Part shown: positions 24,448 to 33,866 of the stretch, one piece after another
How positions within the stretch are numbered: position 1 is the stretch's first letter
How the letters are laid out: the number at the start of each line of letters is the position of its first letter
Assembly: GCF_011305995.1 (NCBI RefSeq)
Contig: NZ_CP049910.1
Location: 4,836,001 to 4,900,000, forward strand
Direction of reading: 5' to 3'
DNA length: 64,000 bases
Source of the DNA: Diaphorobacter sp. HDW4A
GTDB taxonomy: Bacteria > Pseudomonadota > Gammaproteobacteria > Burkholderiales > Burkholderiaceae_C
Notes under the pieces: model-generated
Database searches by the model: none
Told to the model about the DNA's origin: nothing
The model's input: only the letters and a program-made list of their open reading frames with translations
Program-made: the position numbers and the translations under genes

Positions 24448-27400
24448 CGACCTCCTTCCATGCGCTGCTCATGGTCGAGCAGCAGGTCTTCAAGCTTCTC
24501 GCGATACTCGCCCGGTTCTTCCCACAGGCCACGCTGCACGGCCTCGAGCAGGCGCGTTGTCATGTCACGCAGCGCGTCGGGATTGTGCTGTTCGAGAAAA
24601 TTGCGCGTGTGCGCATCAAGCAGATAGGCGTCTGTGACCATTGCGTAGTGATGATCGGCGACCTGGTGCGTGGTGGCATCAAAGCCGAACAGATAGTCCA
24701 CCGTCGCGGCCATCTCGAACGCGCCCTTGTAACCGTGGCGCATGGCACCCGCGATCCATTTGGGATTGGTCACACGCGCGCGCACCACGCGGCCGATTTC
24801 TTCGCCAAGGCTGCGCACGCGCGCATGCTGCGGGTTCGCATGGTCGCCGTGGTACAGCGCCGGTTGCCTGCCCGAGAGATGCGTGGCCGCCGCCGCCATG
24901 CCGCCCTGAAACTGGAAATAGTCGCTCGAATCAAGCACGTCATGCTCGCGGCTGTCCTGATTCTGCAGCGCGACATCGAGCTGCCCCAGCCTCGCTTTGA
25001 GCGCACCAAGTGCGGGCACGCCATCGCCGTCCTGCCCGTAGGCGAACGCGCTCCACTGCAGATAGGCACGCGCGAGATCGTCCTCGCTCTGCCACGCGCC
25101 GGTCTGGAACAACCCCTGCAGCCCCGAGCCGTAGTGCCCCGCCGGAGCCCCGAACACACGCCAGCTCGCCTGACGCAGCGCCGCAGCATCGTCCATGCCG
25201 CGCGCCTTGAGATCGGCGCGCTCCTGCTCGATGCGCGCGCGGATCGGATTCTCTTCTGCGTCTTCACCGTCGAGCGCCTCAACCGCCTGCACCGCCGCAT
25301 CGAACATCTGCACGACGTTGGGAAACGCATCGCGGAAAAAGCCCGAGATGCGCAGCGTGACGTCGACGCGCGGACGGCCCAAGCCCACGCGCGGAATCAC
25401 CTCGAAGTCCACCACGCGGTGACTGCCCGCCGCCCACTTGGGGCGCACGCCTATCAGCGCAAAGGCTTGCGCGATATCGTCGCCGCCGGTGCGCATAGTG
25501 GCCGTTCCCCAGACCGACAGCCCCAGCGTGCGCGGGTACTCACCGTTGTCCTGCAGATAGCGCTCCAGCACATTCTTCGCAGCCTGCTGGCCGAGTTCCC
25601 ACGCCGATTGCGTCGGGATCGCACGGCTGTCGAGCGTGTAGAAATTGCGGCCGGTCGGCAAGACGTCGGGACGTCCACGTGAGGGCGATCCACTCGGCCC
25701 TGCGGGCACGAACTTGCCTTCAAGGCCGCGCAGCAACTGCATGAGCTCCTGCTCGCCGCAAGCGTCGAGCGCGGGGGCCAGCGTGTCCTGTACATGCTCC
25801 ACGGCAGCGCGTGTGTGCGGCCACCCGTTCGCCATCTCCGGCGACTCGATCACCGCCGTCGCCAACAGTTCGAGGCGCTCGCGTGTGTCGCCCTCGTGCC
25901 GCCATGGCTCATCGCTCACGGCCTGCAGCGCAGCGGGGCGCGGGCCCGTCCACGCACGCGCGGGCTCGATGCGCAGCGGATCGAAATCGGCGGTCAGCAG
26001 ATCGTTGGCAAGCGCCTGCAGAATGCCCGTCTGCGCGCCGCCCGATGGGTAGCGAGCAAGCGCGAGCAAGGTGTCGCGCCGCTGCCTGCCCTCGGGCGAC
26101 TGGCCGAAGACATGCAGCCCATCGCGGATCTGCGTTTCCTTGAGTTCGCAGAGATAGGCGTCGATGCGTTCAAGCAGCGCATCGTCGTCGCTGGCCTGCG
26201 CGGGTTCGATGGCCAGATCCTTGAGCAGATGCTGCTGACGCACGATGGCGAGGATCTGCTTGCGCAGCAGCTCCGCGCGGCGCTGATCGACCAGCAACGC
26301 ATCGTAGAACTCGTCCACCAGCCGCTCCAGATCCTGCAACGGCCCGTGGTTTTCCGCACGGGTGAGCGGCGGCATCAGGTGGTCAATGATCACCGCCTGA
26401 CTGCGGCGCTTGGCCTGCGCGCCCTCGCCGGGATCGTTGACGATGAACGGATAGAGATGCGGCAGCGGACCGAGAATCGCATCGGGCCAGCACTGCGCCG
26501 ACAGCGCGAGGCTCTTGCCCGGCAGCCATTCCAGATTGCCGTGCTTGCCTACATGCACCATCGCGTCCACGCGCCACACATCGCGCAGCCAGAAGTAGAA
26601 CGCCAGATAACTGTGCGGCGGCACCAGCTCGGCGTCGTGATAACTCGCATAGTCCTGCGCCCCCATGCCCTTGCCGTCATTGAGCAACGCGCGCGCGGGC
26701 TGGATGCCGACGAACACCGAACCGAGGCGCAGGCCCGCGATCATGAAGCGCCCGTCGCGCAGCGCGGGATCGGCCTCGGGCCTGCCCCAGCGCGCTTGGA
26801 TCGCCTCGGCCATTTCGGGCGCGAGCCCGGCGAGCCGCCGCTCGTAGTCGGCCAGCGCATAGCTCTGCATCGCGGGGCGCAGCGGCCATTGCGACGGGTC
26901 GTTGGCGATGCCCTGAAGCAGCGCCTGCATGAGCGCATCGCTGTTCTCCGGCAGCGCGTTCTCGTCACCAAGCGCATAGCCACTGCGTGCAAGCGCCCGC
27001 ACAATGGTGATCACCGATTGCGGCGTGTCCAGCCCCACGCCGCTGCCGATACGACCCTCACTTCCGGGGTAGTTGGCGAGCACCAGCGCAATGCGTTTTT
27101 CGGCCGCAGGCTTGCTGCGCAGGCGGCACCAGCGCTCGGCCAACTCGGCGACGAAGTCCACGCGGTCGGGCTCGGGCTGGTATGCCACTACGTCGGTCTG
27201 CGTGATCGGGCAGCGGTACGACAGGCCCTTGAAGCTCACCGCGCGCGTGATGATGCGGCCGTCCATCTCAGGCAGCACCACCTGCATCGCGATGTCGCGC
27301 GGGCGCAGGCCCTGACTGTCGGCCAGCCAGTCCTCGCGGTTGCCGCCGCTCGCGATCACCTGCAGCACCGGCGCATCGCCCGCAAGCGCCGCGCCCTCGC

Positions 27401-28244
27401 CTACCGCAGAGAAAGCGGTGGTGTTCATCACCAGCGCCACATTCTGCTCGTCGCACAGCGCGCGGAAGGCGGCAAGGCACAGCGCATCCTTGAGCGAGTC
27501 GAGCGCCACCGGCAGCGGGTTCAACCCGCGCGCATGCAGGGCCAACGCCAGCGCATCAAACGCCGCCGTGTTGGCAGACAGCAGGTGGGCGCGGTAGAAG
27601 GTGATCGCCACCACCGGCCCACCGTCATGCCACGCCGCACGCAGGTCATCGAGCCCCGCGATCGCATGCGATGCGCACAGTGCGGTCGGCACATGCACAG
27701 CGATCTGCGGCAGGGTGCGCGGCGGCGGTGGCTCGTTGCCCTGCGCGAGCCCGTGGAAGGCTACGGCGCGCACAAATGCCTGCGCATTCTCGATGCCGCC
27801 CGCGCGCAGGTATTGCCACAGCAGGCGACAGACCGGCAGCGCGAGCGTGCTGCGCTCAAGCAGTTGCAGGTCTTCCTGCAGATCACCCGAGAACATCGCC
27901 AACTTCTGCTTGCGCTGGTGCGCGAGCGCATGGATCTGCTGCACGCCATACGGCCACGCGGATTCGGAGCCGAGATGATCGACCACGACCACCTTGGCAT
28001 GCTGCAGCACCTCGTCCACATACAGGTCGAGCGACGCGGGCTGGCGCAGGTGCAACAGATTGGCCAGGCGGATGCTCGGGAAGCCCGGCTGCTGTTCGCT
28101 GAGCGCGGCGCAGGCCTGCGCGAGCAACGCGAGCGTGGTGTCGGCGGAGCTGAGGATGACGATGTCGGCAGGCGTCTGTTCAAGACGCGTGACGATGCTT
28201 TCGTCCTCGACGAAACCGCCGGGGCGGGTGCTGAGCAGATGCAT
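24444..28244 (-). CDS. cobN: Cobaltochelatase large subunit CobN
   Basis: A 1266-residue CobN/magnesium chelatase H-family protein, the usual full length. Recognisable blocks are NYPGSEGRIGSGVGLDTPQS, the MVHVGKHGNLEWLPGKSLAL segment near 580 and the C-terminal WAAGSHRVVDFEVIPRVGLG and SGFFRDAFPNVVQMF. CobN binds the corrin substrate (hydrogenobyrinic acid a,c-diamide) and cobalt in aerobic cobalamin synthesis. It lies between cobW and chlI with overlaps or short gaps, so it is one transcript under the upstream riboswitch. The long open frame on the opposite strand is a codon-bias shadow. Confidence 0.96.
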   Translation of the reverse strand: MHLLSTRPGGFVEDESIVTRLEQTPADIVILSSADTTLALLAQACAALSEQQPGFPSIRLANLLHLRQPASLDLYVDEVLQHAKVVVVDHLGSESAWPYGVQQIHALAHQRKQKLAMFSGDLQEDLQLLERSTLALPVCRLLWQYLRAGGIENAQAFVRAVAFHGLAQGNEPPPPRTLPQIAVHVPTALCASHAIAGLDDLRAAWHDGGPVVAITFYRAHLLSANTAAFDALALALHARGLNPLPVALDSLKDALCLAAFRALCDEQNVALVMNTTAFSAVGEGAALAGDAPVLQVIASGGNREDWLADSQGLRPRDIAMQVVLPEMDGRIITRAVSFKGLSYRCPITQTDVVAYQPEPDRVDFVAELAERWCRLRSKPAAEKRIALVLANYPGSEGRIGSGVGLDTPQSVITIVRALARSGYALGDENALPENSDALMQALLQGIANDPSQWPLRPAMQSYALADYERRLAGLAPEMAEAIQARWGRPEADPALRDGRFMIAGLRLGSVFVGIQPARALLNDGKGMGAQDYASYHDAELVPPHSYLAFYFWLRDVWRVDAMVHVGKHGNLEWLPGKSLALSAQCWPDAILGPLPHLYPFIVNDPGEGAQAKRRSQAVIIDHLMPPLTRAENHGPLQDLERLVDEFYDALLVDQRRAELLRKQILAIVRQQHLLKDLAIEPAQASDDDALLERIDAYLCELKETQIRDGLHVFGQSPEGRQRRDTLLALARYPSGGAQTGILQALANDLLTADFDPLRIEPARAWTGPRPAALQAVSDEPWRHEGDTRERLELLATAVIESPEMANGWPHTRAAVEHVQDTLAPALDACGEQELMQLLRGLEGKFVPAGPSGSPSRGRPDVLPTGRNFYTLDSRAIPTQSAWELGQQAAKNVLERYLQDNGEYPRTLGLSVWGTATMRTGGDDIAQAFALIGVRPKWAAGSHRVVDFEVIPRVGLGRPRVDVTLRISGFFRDAFPNVVQMFDAAVQAVEALDGEDAEENPIRARIEQERADLKARGMDDAAALRQASWRVFGAPAGHYGSGLQGLFQTGAWQSEDDLARAYLQWSAFAYGQDGDGVPALGALKARLGQLDVALQNQDSREHDVLDSSDYFQFQGGMAAAATHLSGRQPALYHGDHANPQHARVRSLGEEIGRVVRARVTNPKWIAGAMRHGYKGAFEMAATVDYLFGFDATTHQVADHHYAMVTDAYLLDAHTRNFLEQHNPDALRDMTTRLLEAVQRGLWEEPGEYREKLEDLLLDHEQRMEGGR

Positions 28245-28253
28245 TCCGGTCCC

Positions 28254-29315
28254 TTATGCCGTCACGTCCGCCGCCACGCCCGCAAGACCTGCGCGCAGCG
28301 CGGCCTCGTCGAGATTCTGGCCGATGAAGACGAGGCGCGTGGTGCGCTCTTCATCCGCCTTCCAGGCGCGGTCGAAATGCGTGTCGATGCGGCGGCCCAC
28401 GCCCTGCAGCAGCCAGCGCATGGCCTTGCCCGGCACGTGCGCAAAGCCCTTCACGCGCAGGATGTCGTGGGTGCCGACCAACTGCTCGACGGCAGCCAGC
28501 AGCTTGTCGCGATCCACGGCGGGCAGCTCGATCACGAACGAGTCGAACTCGTCATGGTCATGGTCCTCGTCGTGATCGTGGTGCGTGGGGCGCAGGTCGA
28601 TGGTGGTCTCGGCCGCCTTCGACAGACCCAGCAACACATCGAGCGGCAGGCGGCCATGCGATGCGTGCACGATCTTCACCTCGGCGGGCAGCTCCTCGCG
28701 CACCATGGCCTGCACCTTTGCAAGAGCCGCCGCATCGACCGCATCGGTCTTGTTGAGCACTACCAGATCGGCGGCGCCGAGCTGGTCTTCGAACAGCTCG
28801 TGCAGCGGCGATTCATGGTCCAGATTGGGATCGGCGCGGCGCTGTTCATCCACCGCTTCGGGGTGTGCCGCGAACTGGCCTGCGGCAGCAGCGGGCGTAT
28901 CCACCACGGTCACCACCGCATCGACGGTGAACACGTTCGAGATGTCGGGCCACTGGAAGGCCTGCACCAGCGGCTTGGGTAGCGCCAGGCCCGAGGTCTC
29001 GATCAGCACCGCGTCAATCTGGTCGCGGCGCGCGGCCAGCTCCTTCATGACCGGGAAAAATTCCTCCTGCACCGTGCAGCACATGCAGCCGTTGGCCAGC
29101 TCGTAGAGCGTGCCCTGCACCTCGTTGCCGCTGTCGTCGCAGCCGATGCCGCAGCCCTTGAGAATCTCGCCATCGATGCCGAGTTCACCAAACTCGTTGA
29201 CCACCACCGCGATGCGGCGGCCATTGGCGTTGTCCAGAATATGGCGCAGCAGCGTGGTCTTGCCGCTGCCCAGAAAGCCGGTGACGATGGTGGCGGGGAT
29301 TTTGGCGGTGTTCAT
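28254..29315 (-). CDS. cobW: CobW-type GTPase, cobalamin biosynthesis
   Basis: A 353-residue COG0523 P-loop GTPase. Walker A GFLGSGKTT is near residue 13, the metal-binding CxCC motif is in NGCMCCTVQEEF, the GTPase motif VVLNKTDAVD is near 170, and a His/Asp-rich stretch THHDHDEDHDHDEFDS precedes the C-terminal domain. CobW is proposed to load cobalt for the CobN chelatase. The ATG at 29315 follows GGAG; the open frame extends 147 codons further but that part is leader RNA. It is the first gene after the cobalamin riboswitch. Confidence 0.95.
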   Translation of the reverse strand: MNTAKIPATIVTGFLGSGKTTLLRHILDNANGRRIAVVVNEFGELGIDGEILKGCGIGCDDSGNEVQGTLYELANGCMCCTVQEEFFPVMKELAARRDQIDAVLIETSGLALPKPLVQAFQWPDISNVFTVDAVVTVVDTPAAAAGQFAAHPEAVDEQRRADPNLDHESPLHELFEDQLGAADLVVLNKTDAVDAAALAKVQAMVREELPAEVKIVHASHGRLPLDVLLGLSKAAETTIDLRPTHHDHDEDHDHDEFDSFVIELPAVDRDKLLAAVEQLVGTHDILRVKGFAHVPGKAMRWLLQGVGRRIDTHFDRAWKADEERTTRLVFIGQNLDEAALRAGLAGVAADVTA

Positions 29316-29711
29316 GGCGTGACTCCTGCGAGCGAAAGGGGAAGGTGAGGAAGAAGAGAAAAAGGAACTGCAGAGCGGGCCGCGTGCGACAAGCGCGCAG
29401 CCGAAATCGATGCGCACGGCGATGTGCACATCGGCAGGTGAGAGATGAAATTCAGTGGGCCATGCCGCGTGGAAGCGGGCAGGCCAGAGCGGTAGCGCAT
29501 GCGATGTCGTTTCCCGGACTTCGCACACCCGCGAGGTCCGATGAGTGATGGGGTTGAATCCACACACACCGCGCAATCGCGCCGCCGGACAGGGCCACAT
29601 GCAGCCCGTGTGAAGCGTTCGTTCTGCGGATCGAAGGCATCGACCCGGCCACACGCTTTCAGTGCTGCACCAGCCTGCCCGGACATGCACACTCCCGCGG
29701 TGTCCGAAGCG
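29316..29711 (-). promoter_or_regulatory. Long leader between B12 riboswitch and cobW, with two similar hairpins
   Basis: About 400 bases separate the riboswitch aptamer from cobW. I see no convincing gene here, in particular no CbtB-type peptide. Two hairpins share their arms and loop: 29680-29706 (CGGACA...TGTCCG) and 29515-29540 (CGGAC...GTCCG), both with CGCGGG-type loops. One or both may be the expression platform. The distance is longer than usual for this riboswitch class. Confidence 0.5.
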
Positions 29712-29990
29712 ATGCGAAGGCCGGTATCCGGGCTTGCGAAACATCTGCAGTGCCATGACATGCAGACTCAGTCCAACGCCTTCCCACGCAGCAAAGAACA
29801 GCGCAGTGACTGCTGGTCAGCCAACGCCGACACAGCCTGTGGACCTGAGATTTCGCCTACCGTTGCGGGGGCAGCGCAGGAATTGCGGTCTTATGAAAGG
29901 AAAGGCCGCGCACCTGCTTCTCGTTGAACCCTGTGAACTCCCTATGCAGCCGCCGGATCGGACGCTTGCAAGGGCACGTGGGCACCTTCG
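29712..29990 (-). promoter_or_regulatory. Cobalamin (B12) riboswitch
   Basis: Read on the minus strand, the stretch contains the ordered cobalamin aptamer blocks: GAAGGTGCCC, CATAGGGA, an AATTCCTGCGCTGCCCCCGC block followed by AACGGTAGG, and the B12 box AGCCCGGATACCGGCC at about 29719-29734. It stands upstream of cobW-cobN-chlI/D and should repress that operon when adenosylcobalamin is plentiful. The region from 29990 to 30079 up to the next terminator holds the presumed promoter; no clear boxes were placed. Confidence 0.88.
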
Positions 29991-30079
29991 AATCTGACGC
30001 GCCGACTGGTTGGCCGGTGCGCCGAGGGCGATTATCGTTCATATCGCTGCAGGCTTGATGCTGCGGACCATGAATGCAA

Positions 30080-30121
30080 AAAGGCCAGTGCCGTCGATCC
30101 ACTCGAGCGGCACTGGCCTTT
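30080..30121 (-). terminator. Intrinsic terminator of the Bug receptor gene
   Basis: A perfect 14-bp stem AAAGGCCAGTGCCG/CGGCACTGGCCTTT with a 14-base loop, followed on the minus strand by TTTTTG. It lies 24 bases after the Bug stop codon and separates that gene from the riboswitch leader of the cobW operon. Confidence 0.9.
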
Positions 30122-30145
30122 GTGTCAGCTACAAAAGTACTCGAA

Positions 30146-31141
30146 TCAATCGAGAGTAATGTTTGCAGTCTTGATCACTGCACGCCACTTGTTGACTTCA
30201 TCGTTCAGGAAGGCGGTCGATGCCTTGGGGTCCATGCCCGAAGGCAGCACGCCAGCCGAATCGAACTTGGCCTTCACTTCGGCGTCCGGCAGAGCCTTGG
30301 CGATTTCCTTGTAGAGGCGGTCCACAACGGGCTGCGGCGTGCCTGCGGGCACGGATGCCATGAACCACGCGTCTGCTGTAAAGCCCTTCAGACCTTGCTC
30401 GATGAACGTGGGCACGTTGGGCATGGCGGGCAAGCGTTCGGTGTGAGCAACGGCCAAGGCCTTCACGTTGCCCGCGTTGAGCTGCGAGTTGATCGTCACG
30501 GCGGTCAGAAACCCGAAGTCGGTCTCCCCAGCCACGAGCGACACCACGGACGGCGCGCTGCCCTTGTAGGGCACGTGAGTGACCTTCACGTTGGCCTGCA
30601 TCGCATACAGCTCGGCGCCGAGATGGTTCGGGCCGCCGGTGCCCGACGAAGGAAAGTTCAGCTTGCCGGGAGAGGCCTTGGCGGCGGCGGTCAGATCGGC
30701 CACCGACTTGAGCGGGCTCTTGCTGCCCACGGTAAGCACCAGCGGGCTGCGGCCTACGAGGCTGACCACGCTGAAATCTTTGAGCGGGTTATAAGGCAGC
30801 TTGGCGTAGAGGCCCGGTGCCATGGCCATGCAGCCCACGTCGCCGAGGATAAGGGTGTAGCCATCGGCCGGTTGCTTGGCGACGTAGTCGCAGCCGATGG
30901 TGCCGTTGGCGCCGGGCTTGTTGTCCACCACCACGGAGACGCCCATGTTCTCGCTCAACTTCTGTGCGAGCAGTCGACCAATGATGTCGGTCGATCCACC
31001 TGCGGCATAGGGCACGATCAGGCGGATCGGCTTGTTCGGATAGGCCCCGTTATCGGCCTGAGCCAGCGGTGTGGCGAATGCGGACAAAACTGCGGCTGCA
31101 GCAGCAACGGCGCGCAGTGCGCTACGTGGGGAAAGGGACAT
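30146..31141 (-). CDS. Bug/TctC family periplasmic receptor
   Basis: A 331-residue Bug receptor with a signal peptide ending ATPLAQA, and blocks PIRLIVPYAAGGSTDIIGR, DNKPGANGTIGCDYVAK and HVPYKGSAPSVVSLVAGE. It is transcribed alone: a strong terminator follows it and a GntR-family regulator gene lies 133 bases upstream in the same orientation. Ligand unknown. The fourth Bug gene in 20 kb, again without TctAB permease genes beside it. Confidence 0.95.
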   Translation of the reverse strand: MSLSPRSALRAVAAAAAVLSAFATPLAQADNGAYPNKPIRLIVPYAAGGSTDIIGRLLAQKLSENMGVSVVVDNKPGANGTIGCDYVAKQPADGYTLILGDVGCMAMAPGLYAKLPYNPLKDFSVVSLVGRSPLVLTVGSKSPLKSVADLTAAAKASPGKLNFPSSGTGGPNHLGAELYAMQANVKVTHVPYKGSAPSVVSLVAGETDFGFLTAVTINSQLNAGNVKALAVAHTERLPAMPNVPTFIEQGLKGFTADAWFMASVPAGTPQPVVDRLYKEIAKALPDAEVKAKFDSAGVLPSGMDPKASTAFLNDEVNKWRAVIKTANITLD

Positions 31142-31274
31142 GTGCTCCTCGCGGAAAAATAGGATGGTTCTCGCGGCGCGCGAGCTTATCAGTGCGTCTG
31201 TGAATTCCTACCGGAAACAGGGGTTTGGCATCCTCCCCCTCCAGACGCGACTAAGGAATGCCAGATCGACCGGA

Positions 31275-32192
31275 TCAAGCAACTTTCGTACCGCTCTTGG
31301 TGGCGCGCGGTTTGGCTGTCTTTTGAGCCGCAGGGACATGCGCGGACGCAGGTTTTGCAGCGGGCGTTGAAGCAGGAGTACGCGTCGTCAGTGTCACCGC
31401 CGCGCGTGGACTGCGCAGGTTGTCCGCATCGAGGATCAGGCGCCCCTGGATGCGCCCCTTCATGCGCTTGACGGAGCGCGTCGCATCCTGCATGTGCTGC
31501 AGCATGAGGGCGCGCACCCGCTCGCTGTCGCGTGCGCGCGCTGCCTCAACGATGTCGCGGTGGTAGTTCGCGTTCTCCTCGCCGAAGCGACGGTGCTCGG
31601 TCTGCGGCGTGCGGTTACCGAAGACGATGAGCTGGCGGATCATCTCGTTGATCAGCTCACAGGTGAAGCGCAGAAACGGATTGGGATTGGCGGCCGCGAG
31701 GATGTCGTGAAAGTTCACGTCTTCACGGCGCTGCATGATCAGGTCTTCGTGACTCGAGGTGGGATCGCAGCAGACGATGCTGTGCTCAAGCGCCTCGAAA
31801 TCCGCCTCAGTGAGATGCGGCACGGCACCGGCCGCGAGTTCGGGCTCGAGCATCATGCGCACCGCGTAGATGTCGTCGATCGTGACTTCCTTGAAGAACA
31901 GGTAGTTCTGCATGAACTGCAGCGTGCGATCAAGCGGCACCTCGACGATGGTTCCCCCGCCCGACGGGCCGGTGGAAATGGTGATCAGCCCCTGCACCTC
32001 GAGCGACTTGAGCGCCTCGCGGATGGTGCCCTTGCTCACCTCGAACTGCGCCTGCAATTCGCTCTCGCGCGGCAGCCGGTCACCGGGGCTGAGATTCTTC
32101 TCGGTGATCATGCGCTTGATTTCCTGCGCGACCAGATCAGAGCGCTTGAGCTGCTTGATCGCCATCGGTGAAGAAGACTTCTTGGTTGCCAT
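31275..32192 (-). CDS. GntR-family regulator (FadR/FCD subfamily)
   Basis: A 305-residue regulator. Residues 15-85 form a winged helix with GDRLPRESELQAQFEVSKGT and IREALKSLEVQGLI; residues 100-245 form an all-helical FCD ligand domain with metal-binding His positions (DVNFHDILAAANPNP). The last 60 residues are a low-complexity Ala/Pro/Thr/Lys tail, not part of the fold. It is divergent from the ABC-transporter gene at 32442, whose promoter region it probably controls. The start lacks a good ribosome site; MAIKQL at 32165 is an alternative. Confidence 0.9.
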   Translation of the reverse strand: MATKKSSSPMAIKQLKRSDLVAQEIKRMITEKNLSPGDRLPRESELQAQFEVSKGTIREALKSLEVQGLITISTGPSGGGTIVEVPLDRTLQFMQNYLFFKEVTIDDIYAVRMMLEPELAAGAVPHLTEADFEALEHSIVCCDPTSSHEDLIMQRREDVNFHDILAAANPNPFLRFTCELINEMIRQLIVFGNRTPQTEHRRFGEENANYHRDIVEAARARDSERVRALMLQHMQDATRSVKRMKGRIQGRLILDADNLRSPRAAVTLTTRTPASTPAAKPASAHVPAAQKTAKPRATKSGTKVA

Positions 32193-32441
32193 ATCGGAGC
32201 TTTTGTTCTGTCAGGCCAGATGCGGCGGGCCATGTGCACGAGCTTTCGCATCGCGCAATCAGTATGCACCGCGAACGCGCGTTATCACCAGCCTCTAGGG
32301 TTTGTCCGCGTCATATTTGTTCTATTTGTCACTATAAATAGGATTTGAGGAGCAGGAGTGGTGCAGCCGGTTCTGGCACGCATCGTGCTCCGATAACAAA
32401 GCAGGCCATACGGGCCTCGATTCAACCCTGGAGACACCCTC

Positions 32442-33644
32442 ATGCAACGTCGCAACTTCCTGCAAATGTCCGCGCTCGGCGCTCTGCCAGCCTCTCTCGG
32501 TCTCACGCACAGCGCGTGGGCACAGGCCAAAGACACTATCCAGTTCGGCTGCCCCGTGCCCATGTCCGGTGCGTTCGCCGCGAATGGCAAGTTCGCCGAT
32601 CTGGGCATGAAGCTCGCGATTGAGCAATACGGCAAGGCCTTGAACCGTCCGCTCGGCTACACGCTGCTAGACACCGAAGGCAAGCCCGCCACCGCCATCC
32701 GCAAGGTGCAGGACGCCTCGCAGCAGGGCACGAAGTTCTTCGCGGGCGGCATCCTGTCGTCCGAATCGCTCGCCATGGGCAAGGAAGCCGAGAAGGCCGG
32801 AGGCATCTTCATCACCACTGCGGGTGCCGACGAAATCACCGGCAAGGACTGCAACAGCGCCACATTCCGCTGGTCCGTGCCCACTTTCGGTGCCATCGAA
32901 CAGACCGTGCGCCCACTGCTGGACGCGCACCCCAAGGCCAAGCGCGTCTACACCATCACGCCGCAATACGTGTTCGGCGACGGCCTGCTGACGGCAGCCA
33001 AGAACATCTTCAAGGAACGCGGTATCGAGCATGTGGGCAATAGCTACCACTCGCTCACCGAAAAGGAATTCAGCGGCTACCTGACCAATGCCGTCGCGGC
33101 CAAGCCCGACGTGCTGCTGATCCTGAACTTCGGCCAGCAATCGTCCGACACCCTGCGCCAGGCCATCAGCTTCGGCATGAACAAGAACACCACGATCCTG
33201 ATCGCCTGGGCCTCAGGCCTCGAGCAGTTCGAATCGCTTGGCGCTGACCTCTGCGACGGCATCTACTTCGGCGCGCAGTACTGGCATACGGTCGACGCCC
33301 CGCAGAATCTGGACCTCGTCAAGCGCTGCAACGACAAGTTCAAATTCAACCCCAACTACAGCCTGGCTGGCTCCTACATCTGCACCAAGCTGATGATCGA
33401 CGCCATCATCAAGGCCGGCACCGCAGACACCAAGGCCGTCATCGCCGCCATGGAAGGCATGAAGTACCAGGGCCTCACCGGCGAAGAAGAAATCCGCAAG
33501 GCCGACCACCAAGTGCTCAAGAACTACTACCTCCTTAAGGGCAAGGCCAAGTCCAAGATGAAGAACAAGGACGACTACGCCGACATCGTGAGCAGCGGCA
33601 AGTCGTTCCTGCCGGTGGATCAGACCGGCTGCAAGATGGGTTGA
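32442..33644 (+). CDS. ABC transporter substrate-binding protein (LIV/amide type)
   Basis: A 400-residue periplasmic binding protein of the Leu/Ile/Val-amide-urea family. It starts MQRRNFLQMSALGALPAS, a twin-arginine-like signal cut near AWAQA. The body shows the type I fold blocks FGCPVPMSGAFAANG, GGILSSESLAMGKEAEKAGG and SYHSLTEKEFSGYLTNAV. Ligand cannot be read from sequence. It begins a plus-strand operon with LivHMGF-type components, but a 247-base structured gap separates it from the first permease. Upstream 32322-32341 contains CTATTT...AAATAG, a possible regulator site. Confidence 0.93.
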   Translation: MQRRNFLQMSALGALPASLGLTHSAWAQAKDTIQFGCPVPMSGAFAANGKFADLGMKLAIEQYGKALNRPLGYTLLDTEGKPATAIRKVQDASQQGTKFFAGGILSSESLAMGKEAEKAGGIFITTAGADEITGKDCNSATFRWSVPTFGAIEQTVRPLLDAHPKAKRVYTITPQYVFGDGLLTAAKNIFKERGIEHVGNSYHSLTEKEFSGYLTNAVAAKPDVLLILNFGQQSSDTLRQAISFGMNKNTTILIAWASGLEQFESLGADLCDGIYFGAQYWHTVDAPQNLDLVKRCNDKFKFNPNYSLAGSYICTKLMIDAIIKAGTADTKAVIAAMEGMKYQGLTGEEEIRKADHQVLKNYYLLKGKAKSKMKNKDDYADIVSSGKSFLPVDQTGCKMG

Positions 33645-33718
33645 GCCCAACAGCTGCAACAACAAAGAGTTGTCGTCGAACCTGCACGCAAGCAGCGCAT
33701 GCAGAGTTCAGGGCTCCG

Positions 33719-33866
33719 ATTCGCCCCCCACAACGACAAGACAGCCCTTCAGGCTAGGCGTCTCACGAGCAGACAGTACTCTCGTACGGCAAGCGTGAGC
33801 AACGACGCATGAAGGGCTGTCTTGGCGCCTCCAAACGATGAACCATCGAAGCCGCAAGGCTTCGCA
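33719..33866 (+). repeat. Structured intergenic element, copy 2
   Basis: Copy 2 of the element at 15512. It folds into nested stems: a perfect 14-bp outer stem AAGACAGCCCTTCA/TGAAGGGCTGTCTT (33738-33751 with 33810-33823), a middle stem CTCACG/CGTGAG plus GCGT/ACGC, and an inner GTAC-TCTC-GTAC hairpin. Downstream follows GGCGCCTCCAAACGA and a separate GAAGCC-GCAA-GGCTTC hairpin (33848-33863). It ends about 25 bases before the livH start, in sense orientation. It matches no regulatory RNA class I recognise. Confidence 0.7.

Noticed and set aside
25794..28982. 1062-residue open frame on the plus strand opposite cobN and cobW
   Set aside because: It mirrors the codon pattern of the genuine minus-strand genes, is rich in Arg/His/Gln, and has no domain or ribosome site. 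High-GC shadow frame.
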